Shown here one piece after another: positions 49,345-57,257 of a stretch of DNA of 64,000 nucleotides. The number at the start of each line of letters is the position of its first letter. Position 1 is the stretch's first letter. The stretch is from JAHIQC01 sp964565645 (GTDB lineage: Bacteria > Actinomycetota > Coriobacteriia > Anaerosomatales > JAHIQC01): the NCBI GenBank assembly GCA_964565645.1, contig CAZMFQ010000001.1, positions 308,696 through 372,695 on the forward strand. Direction: 5' to 3'. Under the pieces are notes generated by a model. It had not been told where the DNA came from and searched no databases. It worked only from the letters and a program-made list of their open reading frames with translations. Made by a program: the position numbers and the translations under genes.

Positions 49345-49382
49345 GTTTCGTTCGTTTTTCCGCTATGTTTCCACTACGTTTC
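49345..49382 (-). promoter_or_regulatory. Four 11-bp periodic GlnR-like repeats between glnA and glutamate synthase
   Basis: On the plus strand GTTTC (49345), TTTTC (49356), GTTTC (49367) and GTTTC (49378) are placed at exact 11-base steps. Read on the minus strand this is GAAAC-N6-GAAAC-N6-GAAAA-N6-GAAAC, heading into glnA. The layout equals an actinobacterial GlnR box of two a/b-site pairs. The site is in the 110-base gap between divergent nitrogen-assimilation genes. Confidence 0.7.
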
Positions 49383-49435
49383 GTACATGCTGGCTACCAT
49401 ACAGCGAAATGGTTCAACGGTGCAGGGAGGAACCC

Positions 49436-51028
49436 ATGAATCTGCAACAGCCGAACGGGAACGACGCAACACAGACCTCGAACCGATCAAAGAGTGTCGT
49501 TCCGTGCTCGGGTCTGTGCACCCGATGCCTCGACACGTGCCGGGGGAACTGCGAGGTGTTCAAGTCGTCCTTCCGAGGCCGCGAGGTGATCTACCCGGGG
49601 CCCTTCGGTGAGATGACCGCAGGTGGCGACAAGGACTACCCGATCGACTACTCGCACCTCAACATCACCGGCTATGCCCTCGGCGCCAAGGGCCTTCCCG
49701 AAGGGGTCGAAGGGACCCCGGACAACACGCTGTTCCCGATGGTCTCGACCGAGACCGAGTTCGGCGTGACCAACAAGATCAAGATGCGCGTGCCGATCTT
49801 CACCGGCGCCCTCGGTTCGACCGAGATCGCCCGTAAGCACTGGGACAGCTTCGCGATGGGCGCTGCGATCTCCGGCGTCTCCATCGTGTGCGGCGAGAAC
49901 GTGTGCGGTATCGACCCCGCACTCGAGCTCGACAGCAACGGCAAGGTCAAGCACGCGCCGGACATGAAGCGACGCGTCGAGGCCTACCGCCGGTACCGCG
50001 AGGAGGGCTACGGCGACATCCTCGTACAGATGAACGTCGAGGACACGCGACTCGGCGTGGCTGAGTACTGCATCCAGGAGCTCGGTGTCGAGACGATGGA
50101 GCTCAAGTGGGGCCAGGGTGCGAAGTGCATCGGCGGTGAGATCAAGGTCGACTCGCTCGACCGAGCCCTCGAGTTGCAGCGCCGCGGCTACCTCGTGACC
50201 CCCGACCCGAGTGACCCCGCCATACAGGCGGCCTTTCACGACACGGCGATCAAGCAGTTCGAGCGCCACAGCCGTCTCGGGTTCATCGACGAGGAGGGCT
50301 TCTACGCCGAAGTGCAGCGCCTGCGTGACCTCGGCGCCAAACGCGTGACCCTCAAGACCGGGGCCTACCCGATGCGTGAACTTGCCATGGCGATCAAGTG
50401 GGCCAGCAACGCCAAGATCGACCTGCTCACCATCGATGGTGCGCCCGGCGGCACCGGCATGAGCCCGTGGCGCATGATGGAGGAGTGGGGCGTCCCCACC
50501 TTCTACCTGCAGGCGATGACCAACGAACTCGTCGGCCGACTGCGCGCCAAAGGCGCCTTCATCCCCGACATCGCGATCGCAGGGGGCTTCTCAAGCGAGG
50601 ACCACGTCTTCAAGGTCCTTGCGATGGGCGCCCCCCACACCAAGGCGGTCTGCATGGGTCGCGCGCTCATGATCCCCGGATTCGTCGGCGGGAGCATCGA
50701 GCGCTGGATGAAGACCAACGACCTGCCCAAGACCGTCGCCGAATTCGGGACGACCAAGGAGGAGATCTTCGTCACATACGAGACCCTCAAGGAGAAGTAC
50801 GGATCCGAGGTCGACGCGATGCCTCTGGGGGCCATCGCCGTCTATACCTACTCCGACCGCATCAGGGTCGGCCTGCAGCAGCTCATGAGCGGCACGCGCA
50901 ACATGCGGCTCGACACCATCGGGCGCGATGACCTCATGTCGCTGACCGAGGAGGCGGCGAAGGTCTCCGGTATCCCGTACGTGATGGACGCGTATCGCGA
51001 AGAAGCGCTCAAGATCATCGACGCGTGA
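49436..51028 (+). CDS. Stand-alone FMN-dependent glutamate synthase domain protein
   Basis: A 530-residue protein related to the central FMN domain of glutamate synthase large subunit, forming a TIM barrel ('IDGAPGGTGMSPWRMMEEWG' is the FMN loop, 'GGFSSEDHVFKVLAMGA' follows). The GltB glutaminase domain and the cysteine loop for its 3Fe-4S cluster are absent. Instead residues 24-39 carry C24-x3-C28-x2-C31-x3-C35-x3-C39, a small metal or Fe-S site. This resembles archaeal-type synthases that need separate amidotransferase and electron-donor subunits; none lies adjacent. ATG 49436 follows 'cagggaggaaccc'. It is divergent from glnA. Confidence 0.88.
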   Translation: MNLQQPNGNDATQTSNRSKSVVPCSGLCTRCLDTCRGNCEVFKSSFRGREVIYPGPFGEMTAGGDKDYPIDYSHLNITGYALGAKGLPEGVEGTPDNTLFPMVSTETEFGVTNKIKMRVPIFTGALGSTEIARKHWDSFAMGAAISGVSIVCGENVCGIDPALELDSNGKVKHAPDMKRRVEAYRRYREEGYGDILVQMNVEDTRLGVAEYCIQELGVETMELKWGQGAKCIGGEIKVDSLDRALELQRRGYLVTPDPSDPAIQAAFHDTAIKQFERHSRLGFIDEEGFYAEVQRLRDLGAKRVTLKTGAYPMRELAMAIKWASNAKIDLLTIDGAPGGTGMSPWRMMEEWGVPTFYLQAMTNELVGRLRAKGAFIPDIAIAGGFSSEDHVFKVLAMGAPHTKAVCMGRALMIPGFVGGSIERWMKTNDLPKTVAEFGTTKEEIFVTYETLKEKYGSEVDAMPLGAIAVYTYSDRIRVGLQQLMSGTRNMRLDTIGRDDLMSLTEEAAKVSGIPYVMDAYREEALKIIDA

Positions 51029-51033
51029 GCGGG

Positions 51034-51144
51034 CAGCGGTCGGGCGATGCCCCGTCCTCAAACAGTCCTCGACTTCGAAGAGCGCCCTACCGGGGCGCTC
51101 TTCTTGTCTGCGGAAACTGCGGGCGGGACATCGCCCGACCGCTG
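51034..51144. repeat. Perfect 16-bp inverted repeat enclosing a terminator
   Basis: CAGCGGTCGGGCGATG at 51034-51049 and its exact reverse complement CATCGCCCGACCGCTG at 51129-51144 lie 79 bases apart. The terminator hairpin at 51077-51103 is nested between them. Transcribed, the whole 111 bases can fold into one long stem with an inner hairpin. No coding sequence lies inside. Confidence 0.7.
51077..51106 (+). terminator. Terminator after glutamate synthase gene
   Basis: Perfect 11-base arms GAAGAGCGCCC (51077-51087) and GGGCGCTCTTC (51093-51103) enclose a five-base loop, followed by TTG. It is about 50 bases after the stop. Confidence 0.75.
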
Positions 51145-51173
51145 ACGCACGCGTCACTCATCGTCACTGGCGA

Positions 51174-52535
51174 CTATTCCGACAACACCCTCATTGCCGC
51201 CCGGAGCATCTCGGGGGCCCTGGCATAGAGCCGCGCCGGCCGGAGCATCTCCTGGGCGATGAGGCGCGTAGCAAAGGGGCGAGCGGTCTGCGTGATGTCG
51301 ATGTCGGGGTAGATGGCGCGAGCCACACCCTCGACGGTCACAAGCGCCTTGATGAGCAATCCGTAGCCCACGGGAACCGGGATCCTGAAGTCCGCGAGCA
51401 TCGAGAGGAACCCTATCGCGAACCCCCGCACGTCCGCGCGGCGGCCGGGACTCCTGAGTGTCCGCTCCATGAGCGCCGCCACGCGCTCTCTCACCGCAAC
51501 CTCCTGCGAAGGCGGGATCTCGAGCCCGAGCTCACGCGAGTAACGCACCGCCCGGTCCGCGTCTCCGTAGACCGTGGCCGCCAGGACCTGTGCGATCGCT
51601 ATGCGTTGCGCCGGCTCCGTCCGCCCCACGATCCCGAAGTCGAGATAGCAGATACGCGAGTCCGGGGTCACGAAGAGGTTCGCAGGATGAAGGTCGGCAT
51701 GGTAGCGCCCGAGCACCAGCACCTGCTTCATGAACACGTCCGCGCCGTGGATCGCAAGCGCCTTGGCGTCCACACCCCGACGCTCGGCGTCGGTGAGCTC
51801 GGTGAGGCGCCATCCCTCGACGAACTCCATGGTCAGCACGCGACGCCCGGACAACGGCCATACGATGCGCGGCGCGAACACGAGCGGGTCGTCCCGCAGG
51901 TCATATGCGAACCGCTGCGCGACCGCCGCCTCGTTGCGCAGATCGAGCTCGGAGGCGAGACTCGATTCGAATTCGCCGAGGAACGCCTCGAGATCCACCC
52001 TCCCGAGCACGCCGATGCGGGGCACCCTCCCCAGGAGACGCCGGGCCAACGCCACATCCGCCTCTATCGCGCGCGCGACACCCGGACGAACGACCTTCAC
52101 CGCAAGGGACGTGCCCGCGGGCAGGTCCTCGCCCAGGACGGTGCGGTACGACTCCCTGAGCACGGCGCGATGCACCTGCGCGATCGACGCGGCGGCGACG
52201 GGTTCATCGTCGAAGGAGGCGAAGAGTTCGTCGACCCCACGCCCGAACTGCGAGCGGATGACCGCCCGGACCGCCGGCGCGGCGATGGGTCTCACGGAAT
52301 CTTGAAGCTTCTCGAGCTCGAAGACGGTCTCGGCGCTGAACAGGTCGGGCCTGACCGACGCGAGCTGGCCGAGCTTGATGAACGCGGGTCCAAGTTCCTC
52401 GCAGGCGAGGCGGACCTGGACGGCAACAGCCGAACGCCGCGCTGATGGGGACGAAAGCCCGAAGCGCGCCCGCCACCCGGCGACGAGGCTCCGACGCAGC
52501 GCCACAGCGACGATGCGCGCGCCACGAGAGGCCAC
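51174..52535 (-). CDS. ABC1/UbiB-family kinase-like protein
   Basis: A 453-residue atypical kinase. It has the N-terminal family hallmark KxGQ as 'FIKLGQLASVRPDLFS', the Ala-rich loop 'PVAAASIAQVHRAVL', the nucleotide Lys in 'LAVKVVRPGV', 'DLRNEAAVAQRFA' and the catalytic 'YHADLHPANLFVT' and 'CYLDFGIVG'. Known relatives support isoprenoid-quinone synthesis or lipid homeostasis through ATPase activity. The start is GTG 52535, two bases after the stop of the preceding gene. The final helices lack clear membrane spans. No quinone genes lie nearby. Confidence 0.9.
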   Translation of the reverse strand: MASRGARIVAVALRRSLVAGWRARFGLSSPSARRSAVAVQVRLACEELGPAFIKLGQLASVRPDLFSAETVFELEKLQDSVRPIAAPAVRAVIRSQFGRGVDELFASFDDEPVAAASIAQVHRAVLRESYRTVLGEDLPAGTSLAVKVVRPGVARAIEADVALARRLLGRVPRIGVLGRVDLEAFLGEFESSLASELDLRNEAAVAQRFAYDLRDDPLVFAPRIVWPLSGRRVLTMEFVEGWRLTELTDAERRGVDAKALAIHGADVFMKQVLVLGRYHADLHPANLFVTPDSRICYLDFGIVGRTEPAQRIAIAQVLAATVYGDADRAVRYSRELGLEIPPSQEVAVRERVAALMERTLRSPGRRADVRGFAIGFLSMLADFRIPVPVGYGLLIKALVTVEGVARAIYPDIDITQTARPFATRLIAQEMLRPARLYARAPEMLRAAMRVLSE

Positions 52536-52537
52536 GA

Positions 52538-52888
52538 CTACTCCGCAGGCTCGTCGGCAGACTCGGCCAGAGCGTCGAGTGACGCCTGCATCGACTCGAT
52601 CCTGCCGCGCAACTCGCCGATCTCGAAGGCGATGTCGTCGAGCCTGGCCGCGACCTCGGTGCGCGAGCCGGGCGCTTCCGTGCCACCCTGAGCAAGTGAG
52701 GCCTTCAGCCGCTCCTTCTCCTCGGCGATCATCGCGGACAGGCCGTCCACGAAGGCGTCGGGGCCGGCCGCCATGTCCGCAGCTTCAGGTGAAGCGCCGC
52801 GTTCGACGGCCGCCTTCCAGCCCTCGTCCGCCGTCTCGTGGACGAGGGCCCAGGAGGCCATGAACCGCATGAAGTCCTGCTCGTCCAC
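52538..52888 (-). CDS. Small coiled-coil protein of unknown function
   Basis: A 116-residue, acidic, mostly helical protein. The first half holds 'FMRFMASWALVHETADEGWK', and a predicted coiled coil spans about 80-112 ('IAFEIGELRGRIESMQASLD'). No signal peptide or metal motif. Its stop lies two bases before the UbiB-family start, so the two are co-translated. It loosely resembles polyhydroxyalkanoate-granule accessory proteins, but I do not assign that. ATG 52888. Confidence 0.7.
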   Translation of the reverse strand: MDEQDFMRFMASWALVHETADEGWKAAVERGASPEAADMAAGPDAFVDGLSAMIAEEKERLKASLAQGGTEAPGSRTEVAARLDDIAFEIGELRGRIESMQASLDALAESADEPAE

Positions 52889-52906
52889 GGGACGCTGACC
52901 GCCGTT

Positions 52907-53746
52907 CTACTCGGCAGGCACCGGCACCGCGATGCCGCCGCCGTGCTCTCCGTGACCGTGGTCGTCGGCAGGGCCATCGTGATGGCCGTGACCCTCGACG
53001 ACCTCCATCTCCTTGATGCCGAAGAAGTCGAGCGCGCAAGGGATGTCAACGCTGAACGCCAGGTAGAAGTGCACGGTCGTCATGATGATGAAGCCCCAGT
53101 TGAGCACGTAGTGCAGCATGCGGATGACCCACACACCCGTCGCGCCGACGACCGCCGATGTCGCGGAGTACATGCTCGCGTCGATCAGTGGGAACTGGTA
53201 GCGCCAGATGAGCAGGCCGGTGATCGCCTGGACGACCATCATCACGAGGAACAGGCCGTAGGACATCTTCTGCATGACGTTGTACTTGGCGACATGCGGC
53301 TTGTCGTCACTGAGATAGCCGTAGTACTTGAGGACGCCGCCGGCGGTCGCGAGGTCCTTCTTGCCGATCGCGAACTCGCGCCAGTCGGCGTTGGTCTTGG
53401 AGTAGAACGCGTACCAGACGCGCCAGATGAGCACCACGATCACGATGATCATGAACACGTAGTGGGTGTTGCGCATGAACTCGCGCCCGCCGGTGAAGAA
53501 CGGGAACCGGATGTACATGCCCGTGAAGCCGAGGAAGATCATCGACACCATATGGAAGGCGTGCAGCACCTTGGGGGTCGCCGGCGGTCGTGAGTCATGC
53601 TCCGGCCACTTGCCCTCGATGAAGGCCCTCCGGAAGCGCCCCTTGATGACGAACATCGAGAAGTGCCACACGAGGAACAGAAGCACGCACACGTAGATCG
53701 CGCTGAACAGGACGTCCAGCCACACATTGATCTCTGTCAGGTTCAT
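52907..53746 (-). CDS. Cytochrome b-type membrane protein (FDH gamma / hydrogenase b-like)
   Basis: A 279-residue membrane protein with four or five helices and histidines suited to heme ligation ('LHAFHMVSMIFLGFTGMY', 'NTHYVFMIIVIVV', 'RMLHYVLNWGFI', 'TVHFYLAFSVD'). This layout matches the di-heme cytochrome b561/FdnI/HyaC superfamily that passes electrons between quinone and periplasmic or cytosolic enzymes. The C-terminus ends in a His/Asp/Gly-rich tail ('GHGHHDGPADDHGHGEHG') that could bind metal. ATG 53746 follows 'gggggaccc'. No dehydrogenase or hydrogenase subunit adjoins it, so its partner is unknown. Confidence 0.8.
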   Translation of the reverse strand: MNLTEINVWLDVLFSAIYVCVLLFLVWHFSMFVIKGRFRRAFIEGKWPEHDSRPPATPKVLHAFHMVSMIFLGFTGMYIRFPFFTGGREFMRNTHYVFMIIVIVVLIWRVWYAFYSKTNADWREFAIGKKDLATAGGVLKYYGYLSDDKPHVAKYNVMQKMSYGLFLVMMVVQAITGLLIWRYQFPLIDASMYSATSAVVGATGVWVIRMLHYVLNWGFIIMTTVHFYLAFSVDIPCALDFFGIKEMEVVEGHGHHDGPADDHGHGEHGGGIAVPVPAE

Positions 53747-53867
53747 GGGTCCCCCGTAATCCCCCGAACCGCGCCGCCCGGACGCGGTCCAGCTCATCGT
53801 CACGCCCGGGCAACACCGGTACCACGACCCGGACTCACAGAGGACTTCGACACCGGTCCGCGAATCC

Positions 53868-56042
53868 CTATCTGCTATCTGAGAGCAGCATGCGCGATGC
53901 GCGAACGGGTCGCAGCAGCCGCAGCCCGTTGAGGATCACGAGCAAGGCGACGCCCGTGTCGGCGAACACAGCGAGCCAGAGCGGCGCGTAGCCGAAGACG
54001 GCCAGGACCAGCACCGCGAACTTCACGGTGACGGAGAACCAGACGTTCTGCGCGATGTTCGCGACGGTCCTGCGCCCGAGGTCGAGGAACCCGGCCACCG
54101 CGAACAGGTCATCGGACATGAGCGCGACGTCGGCGGTCTGAAGCGCGGTGTCGGAGCCGGCCGCGCCCATGGCGATGCCGATCCTCGCCTCGGCGAGGGC
54201 CGGCGCGTCGTTGATACCGTCCCCCACCATCGCGAGCGCACCGAACCGGGAGGCCAGATCGCTCACCGCCGAGGACTTGTCCTGCGGCAGGAGCCCCGCC
54301 CGGACCGTGTCGACGCCCAGCGAGGAGGCCACCGCGCGCGCGACACGCTCGCTGTCGCCTGTGAGCATCGCCACATGCTCGACGCGTGACGCCCGCAGCG
54401 CGCGGATAGCCCCGGCGGCGCTCTCGCGCACCACATCTGCTACCGCGACCACCCCAAGCACGGAATCGGAGTCCGACTCAGCGAGGACCACGCACGTCGA
54501 GCCGGCCGACTCGTGCGCCTCGATGAGCGAACGCATCACCGTGGTATCGACGCCGGAATCGGCGACATACGCCGGGCTGCCGAGCACGTACCCCACGCCG
54601 TCGATACGACCGGCGACTCCTCGGCCGGGCTGCTCGGAGAACCCCTCGACAGAGCGGGTCCGCCCGGTGGACGCCTCCGACAGCGCACGCGCCAGAGGAT
54701 GCGCGGAGTTCGCCTCGAGGGCGGCCGCAACAGCGAGGACCTCCTCGGCGGAGGTGTCACCGACAGGTTCGACGGCCACGACCCGGGGTGTCCCGTTGGT
54801 GAGCGTGCCGGTCTTGTCGAACGCGACCACGCGGATGCGCGCCGCCGCCTCAAGATGCGCGCCACCCTTGACGAGCACGCCGTCGCGCGCCGCACGGGCG
54901 ATGGCGCTCACCATCGCGACGGGCGTGGAGATCACGAGCGCGCACGGGCAGCTCACGACGAGCAGGACGAGTGCACGGTAGAACCAGTCCGTGAACGCGG
55001 GGTCCCCGCCAAGCAATGCGATCAGGAGCGAGGGCACCACGGCGAGCGCCGCGGCCAGTCCCACGACCGCAGGCGTATACCAGCGAGTGAAACGCTCGAC
55101 CATGCCTTCGATCGGCGCTTTGCGCGCCTGGGCGTCCTCGACGAGCCTGATGATATGCGCGAGCGTCGAGTCCTCGCCCGAACCGGTCACGCTCACCTCC
55201 AGCGCTCCAGAGCCGTTGAGCGAGCCCGCGAACACCCGCTCCCCGACGGTCTTGACCACCGGGATCGACTCGCCGGTGATCGGCGCCTCGTCCACCGCCG
55301 AGGAGCCCGAGAGCACGACGCCGTCGACCGGGACGCGAGCGCCGGAACGGACCAGCACCCTGTCGCCCTTCCCGATGCGGTCGAGCGACACCTCCTCGGC
55401 GGACTCGCCGCGCATGACGAGCGCGGTGGGCGGGGCGAGGGCGACGAGCCTCCTGACGGAGTCACGCGTACGAGCGAGTGAGCGTGACTCCAACGCCCCG
55501 CCGATCGCGAACAGGAAGATGACCGTCGCCGCTTCGCGGTGGTCGCCGAGGGCGAGCGCACCGAGCACGGCGACAGACATGAGCACGTTCATGTCGAGGA
55601 CCTTCGATCGCAGCGAGACGAGCGCACGGCGTGCGACCGGCCCTCCGGTCAGCAGCAGGGCCGCAAGGGAGCACGCGAGGGAGACCGGCTCCGGGAGTCC
55701 CGCTCGCGTCGCGGCCCAGCCGCTGGCGATCAGAAGGCCCGAGAGGTAGATGGCCGGCTCGATGAGGCGCGTCCGCCACGAGGCCCGCGGCGGACCGACG
55801 GGGTGGTCGCCCCCGAGCGGCTCGACCCCGTAGTCCATGGCCCTGATGGACCGAAGCACCTCGGCGTAGGCCTCGTCGTCCACATACGAGATGACGAGCA
55901 GGCCGGAGGCGAAGCTGAGCGACGCGTCGAAGACGCCGTCGATCGCGTCGATGGTCGCGAGCGCACCGCGAGCGCAGTCCGGGCAATCGAGGCCGCCGAG
56001 CCGGAATTCCGCCCTTCGTGGCTCTGAGGAGCCGTCGTTCAT
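53868..56042 (-). CDS. Zn/Cd-type P1B heavy-metal-exporting ATPase
   Basis: A 724-residue P-type ATPase. An N-terminal heavy-metal-associated domain has 'GLDCPDCARGALATI' (C20, C23). The transmembrane metal motif is 'SCPCALVIS', the phosphorylated Asp is in 'FDKTGTLTNG', 'TGDSERVARA' and 'VGDGINDAPALAEA' form the P-domain, and the last helices hold 'FADTGVALLVILNGLRLL', whose Asp fits the ZntA/CadA metal site. These indicate Zn2+/Cd2+ (and Pb2+) export, not copper. ATG 56042 overlaps the stop of the ArsR-family gene as ATGA, so repressor and pump are translated together. Confidence 0.94.
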   Translation of the reverse strand: MNDGSSEPRRAEFRLGGLDCPDCARGALATIDAIDGVFDASLSFASGLLVISYVDDEAYAEVLRSIRAMDYGVEPLGGDHPVGPPRASWRTRLIEPAIYLSGLLIASGWAATRAGLPEPVSLACSLAALLLTGGPVARRALVSLRSKVLDMNVLMSVAVLGALALGDHREAATVIFLFAIGGALESRSLARTRDSVRRLVALAPPTALVMRGESAEEVSLDRIGKGDRVLVRSGARVPVDGVVLSGSSAVDEAPITGESIPVVKTVGERVFAGSLNGSGALEVSVTGSGEDSTLAHIIRLVEDAQARKAPIEGMVERFTRWYTPAVVGLAAALAVVPSLLIALLGGDPAFTDWFYRALVLLVVSCPCALVISTPVAMVSAIARAARDGVLVKGGAHLEAAARIRVVAFDKTGTLTNGTPRVVAVEPVGDTSAEEVLAVAAALEANSAHPLARALSEASTGRTRSVEGFSEQPGRGVAGRIDGVGYVLGSPAYVADSGVDTTVMRSLIEAHESAGSTCVVLAESDSDSVLGVVAVADVVRESAAGAIRALRASRVEHVAMLTGDSERVARAVASSLGVDTVRAGLLPQDKSSAVSDLASRFGALAMVGDGINDAPALAEARIGIAMGAAGSDTALQTADVALMSDDLFAVAGFLDLGRRTVANIAQNVWFSVTVKFAVLVLAVFGYAPLWLAVFADTGVALLVILNGLRLLRPVRASRMLLSDSR

Positions 56043-56437
56043 CGGGTCCGCTCCTCGGCGTGCTCGATCGAGATCGCGAGCATCGCGGCGACGTGATCGT
56101 CCGCGAGGCGGTAGACCACCCGCTTGCCGTCGCGCACGTATGAGACGAGGTCGCGGTCGCGCAACAACCTCAGCTGGTGACTGACGCCCGAGCTGCTGAT
56201 GCCGCATATCCGCGCGAGATCGCACACACAGAGCTCGCGGCCCGAAAGCGACATGAGGATCTTGAGCCGGGTCTCGTCCGCGAGCGCATCGTGGATGTCT
56301 GCCACCGACTTGCGGACCACCGGCGACGGGATCTTCGCCAGCGCGTCGGAAACGGCCGCCTCATCCACGATCGTGGCGCTGCACTGTGTCTGCTCATCAT
56401 GTGAACGTTTGCTCATACGTTGCATTGTAGTCGACAT
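56039..56437 (-). CDS. ArsR/SmtB-family metal repressor (CadC-like)
   Basis: A 132-residue winged-helix repressor. 'ELCVCDLARICGISSSGVSH' carries the Cys-x-Cys of the alpha3N-type metal site, with an upstream Cys in 'EQTQCSATIV' completing a CadC-like site for Cd/Pb/Zn. 'DETRLKILMSL' and 'HQLRLLRDRDLVSYVRDGKR' form the DNA-binding core and wing. ATG 56437 has 'gaagg' upstream; a TTG at 56452 would add five residues, and later ATGs lack ribosome sites. It overlaps the zinc/cadmium ATPase start by four bases and probably represses both. Confidence 0.92.
   Translation of the reverse strand: MSTTMQRMSKRSHDEQTQCSATIVDEAAVSDALAKIPSPVVRKSVADIHDALADETRLKILMSLSGRELCVCDLARICGISSSGVSHQLRLLRDRDLVSYVRDGKRVVYRLADDHVAAMLAISIEHAEERTR
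56402..56415. promoter_or_regulatory. Possible ArsR-type operator half-site pair
   Basis: TGAACGTTTGCTCA on the plus strand is an imperfect TGAAC-N4-GTTCA-like palindrome (one mismatch per half), resembling ArsR/SmtB operators. It falls just inside the 5' end of the repressor gene as annotated, or across its start if ATG 56416 is used. Confidence 0.3.
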
Positions 56438-56502
56438 GTCGTGAGCCTTCAAGCGCCTCGCGCTATGCTGTGAGCAGATACCCTCGGGAGGAGGACCTCG
56501 CC

Positions 56503-57168
56503 ATGCAACACAAGACCAAGGTACTCATCGGCTACATCGGGGTGGGGTTGGCAGCGGCGCTCATCACAGGCGCGGCGGTGTGGGCCGTCATGTCGGCACG
56601 CGTTTCCGATGCCGAGGAATCGAGCACGGCCGCGGACGCGCGCATCGCGGCGCTGGAGTCTCAGGTGGCCTCCATGAACGCGTCGCTCGTGTCCGCGGAA
56701 GCCAGCCTCACGGCCTCGGCGCAGGAAGCCGAGGGAGCCGGGACCACGGTGACGACGCCCGAGAAGGCTCCGGCGGCGACCGACGTGGACCGGCAGTTCT
56801 GCTTCATGCGCGGAGGTACGTGGGAGGGCAGCACGCCCTACCTCTCCGTGGACTATGCCGAACTGCTCTCCGGCGACGAGGCCGCGGCCGCTGCGACCGC
56901 CCACGGGTCGGAGTCTCCCCCACCCAACGACTACTACATCGTCAACGACAACCCGAAGCTTCGCAGCATCCCCGCCGACCCGAACATGACGGTCAAGGCG
57001 ATCACCGAAGCCGACGGGATGGTCTCAGGCGGATACAGCATCGGCTTCGGCCAGTGGTTCGACGTGCTGATCGGGATGTCCGCGGACGACTTCGTGAAGG
57101 ACCGCCCGTACTGGATCACGATAAAGAATGGCACGATCACCGCGATCGAGGAGCAGTATCTGCCGTAG
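56503..57168 (+). CDS. Membrane-anchored exported protein of unknown function
   Basis: A 221-residue protein with an N-terminal membrane helix (about 8-31, 'VLIGYIGVGLAAALITGAAV') and an Ala/Ser-rich coiled coil (about 35-78, 'ARIAALESQVASMNASLVSA'). After a Thr/Pro linker it has a globular outside domain with 'QFCFMRGGTWEGSTPYLSVD' and a C-terminal 'SADDFVKDRPYWITIKNGTI'. No family is recognised. ATG 56503 follows 'ggaggaggacctcgcc'; an in-frame ATG 33 bases earlier is possible. It is divergent from the ArsR gene. Confidence 0.72.
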   Translation: MQHKTKVLIGYIGVGLAAALITGAAVWAVMSARVSDAEESSTAADARIAALESQVASMNASLVSAEASLTASAQEAEGAGTTVTTPEKAPAATDVDRQFCFMRGGTWEGSTPYLSVDYAELLSGDEAAAAATAHGSESPPPNDYYIVNDNPKLRSIPADPNMTVKAITEADGMVSGGYSIGFGQWFDVLIGMSADDFVKDRPYWITIKNGTITAIEEQYLP

Positions 57169-57210
57169 CCCACCCGCGCTCCACATGCGCCGGACACCCG
57201 CATGACAAAG

Positions 57211-57236
57211 AAGGGCCCCGCCGAGGCGGGGCCCTT
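57211..57236. terminator. Bidirectional terminator between convergent genes
   Basis: AAGGGCCCCGCC and GGCGGGGCCCTT pair perfectly over 12 bases around a two-base loop. It lies between two convergent stops (57168 and 57258) and can serve both. Confidence 0.7.
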
Positions 57237-57257
57237 CCCATCACACATGTATCCCGA

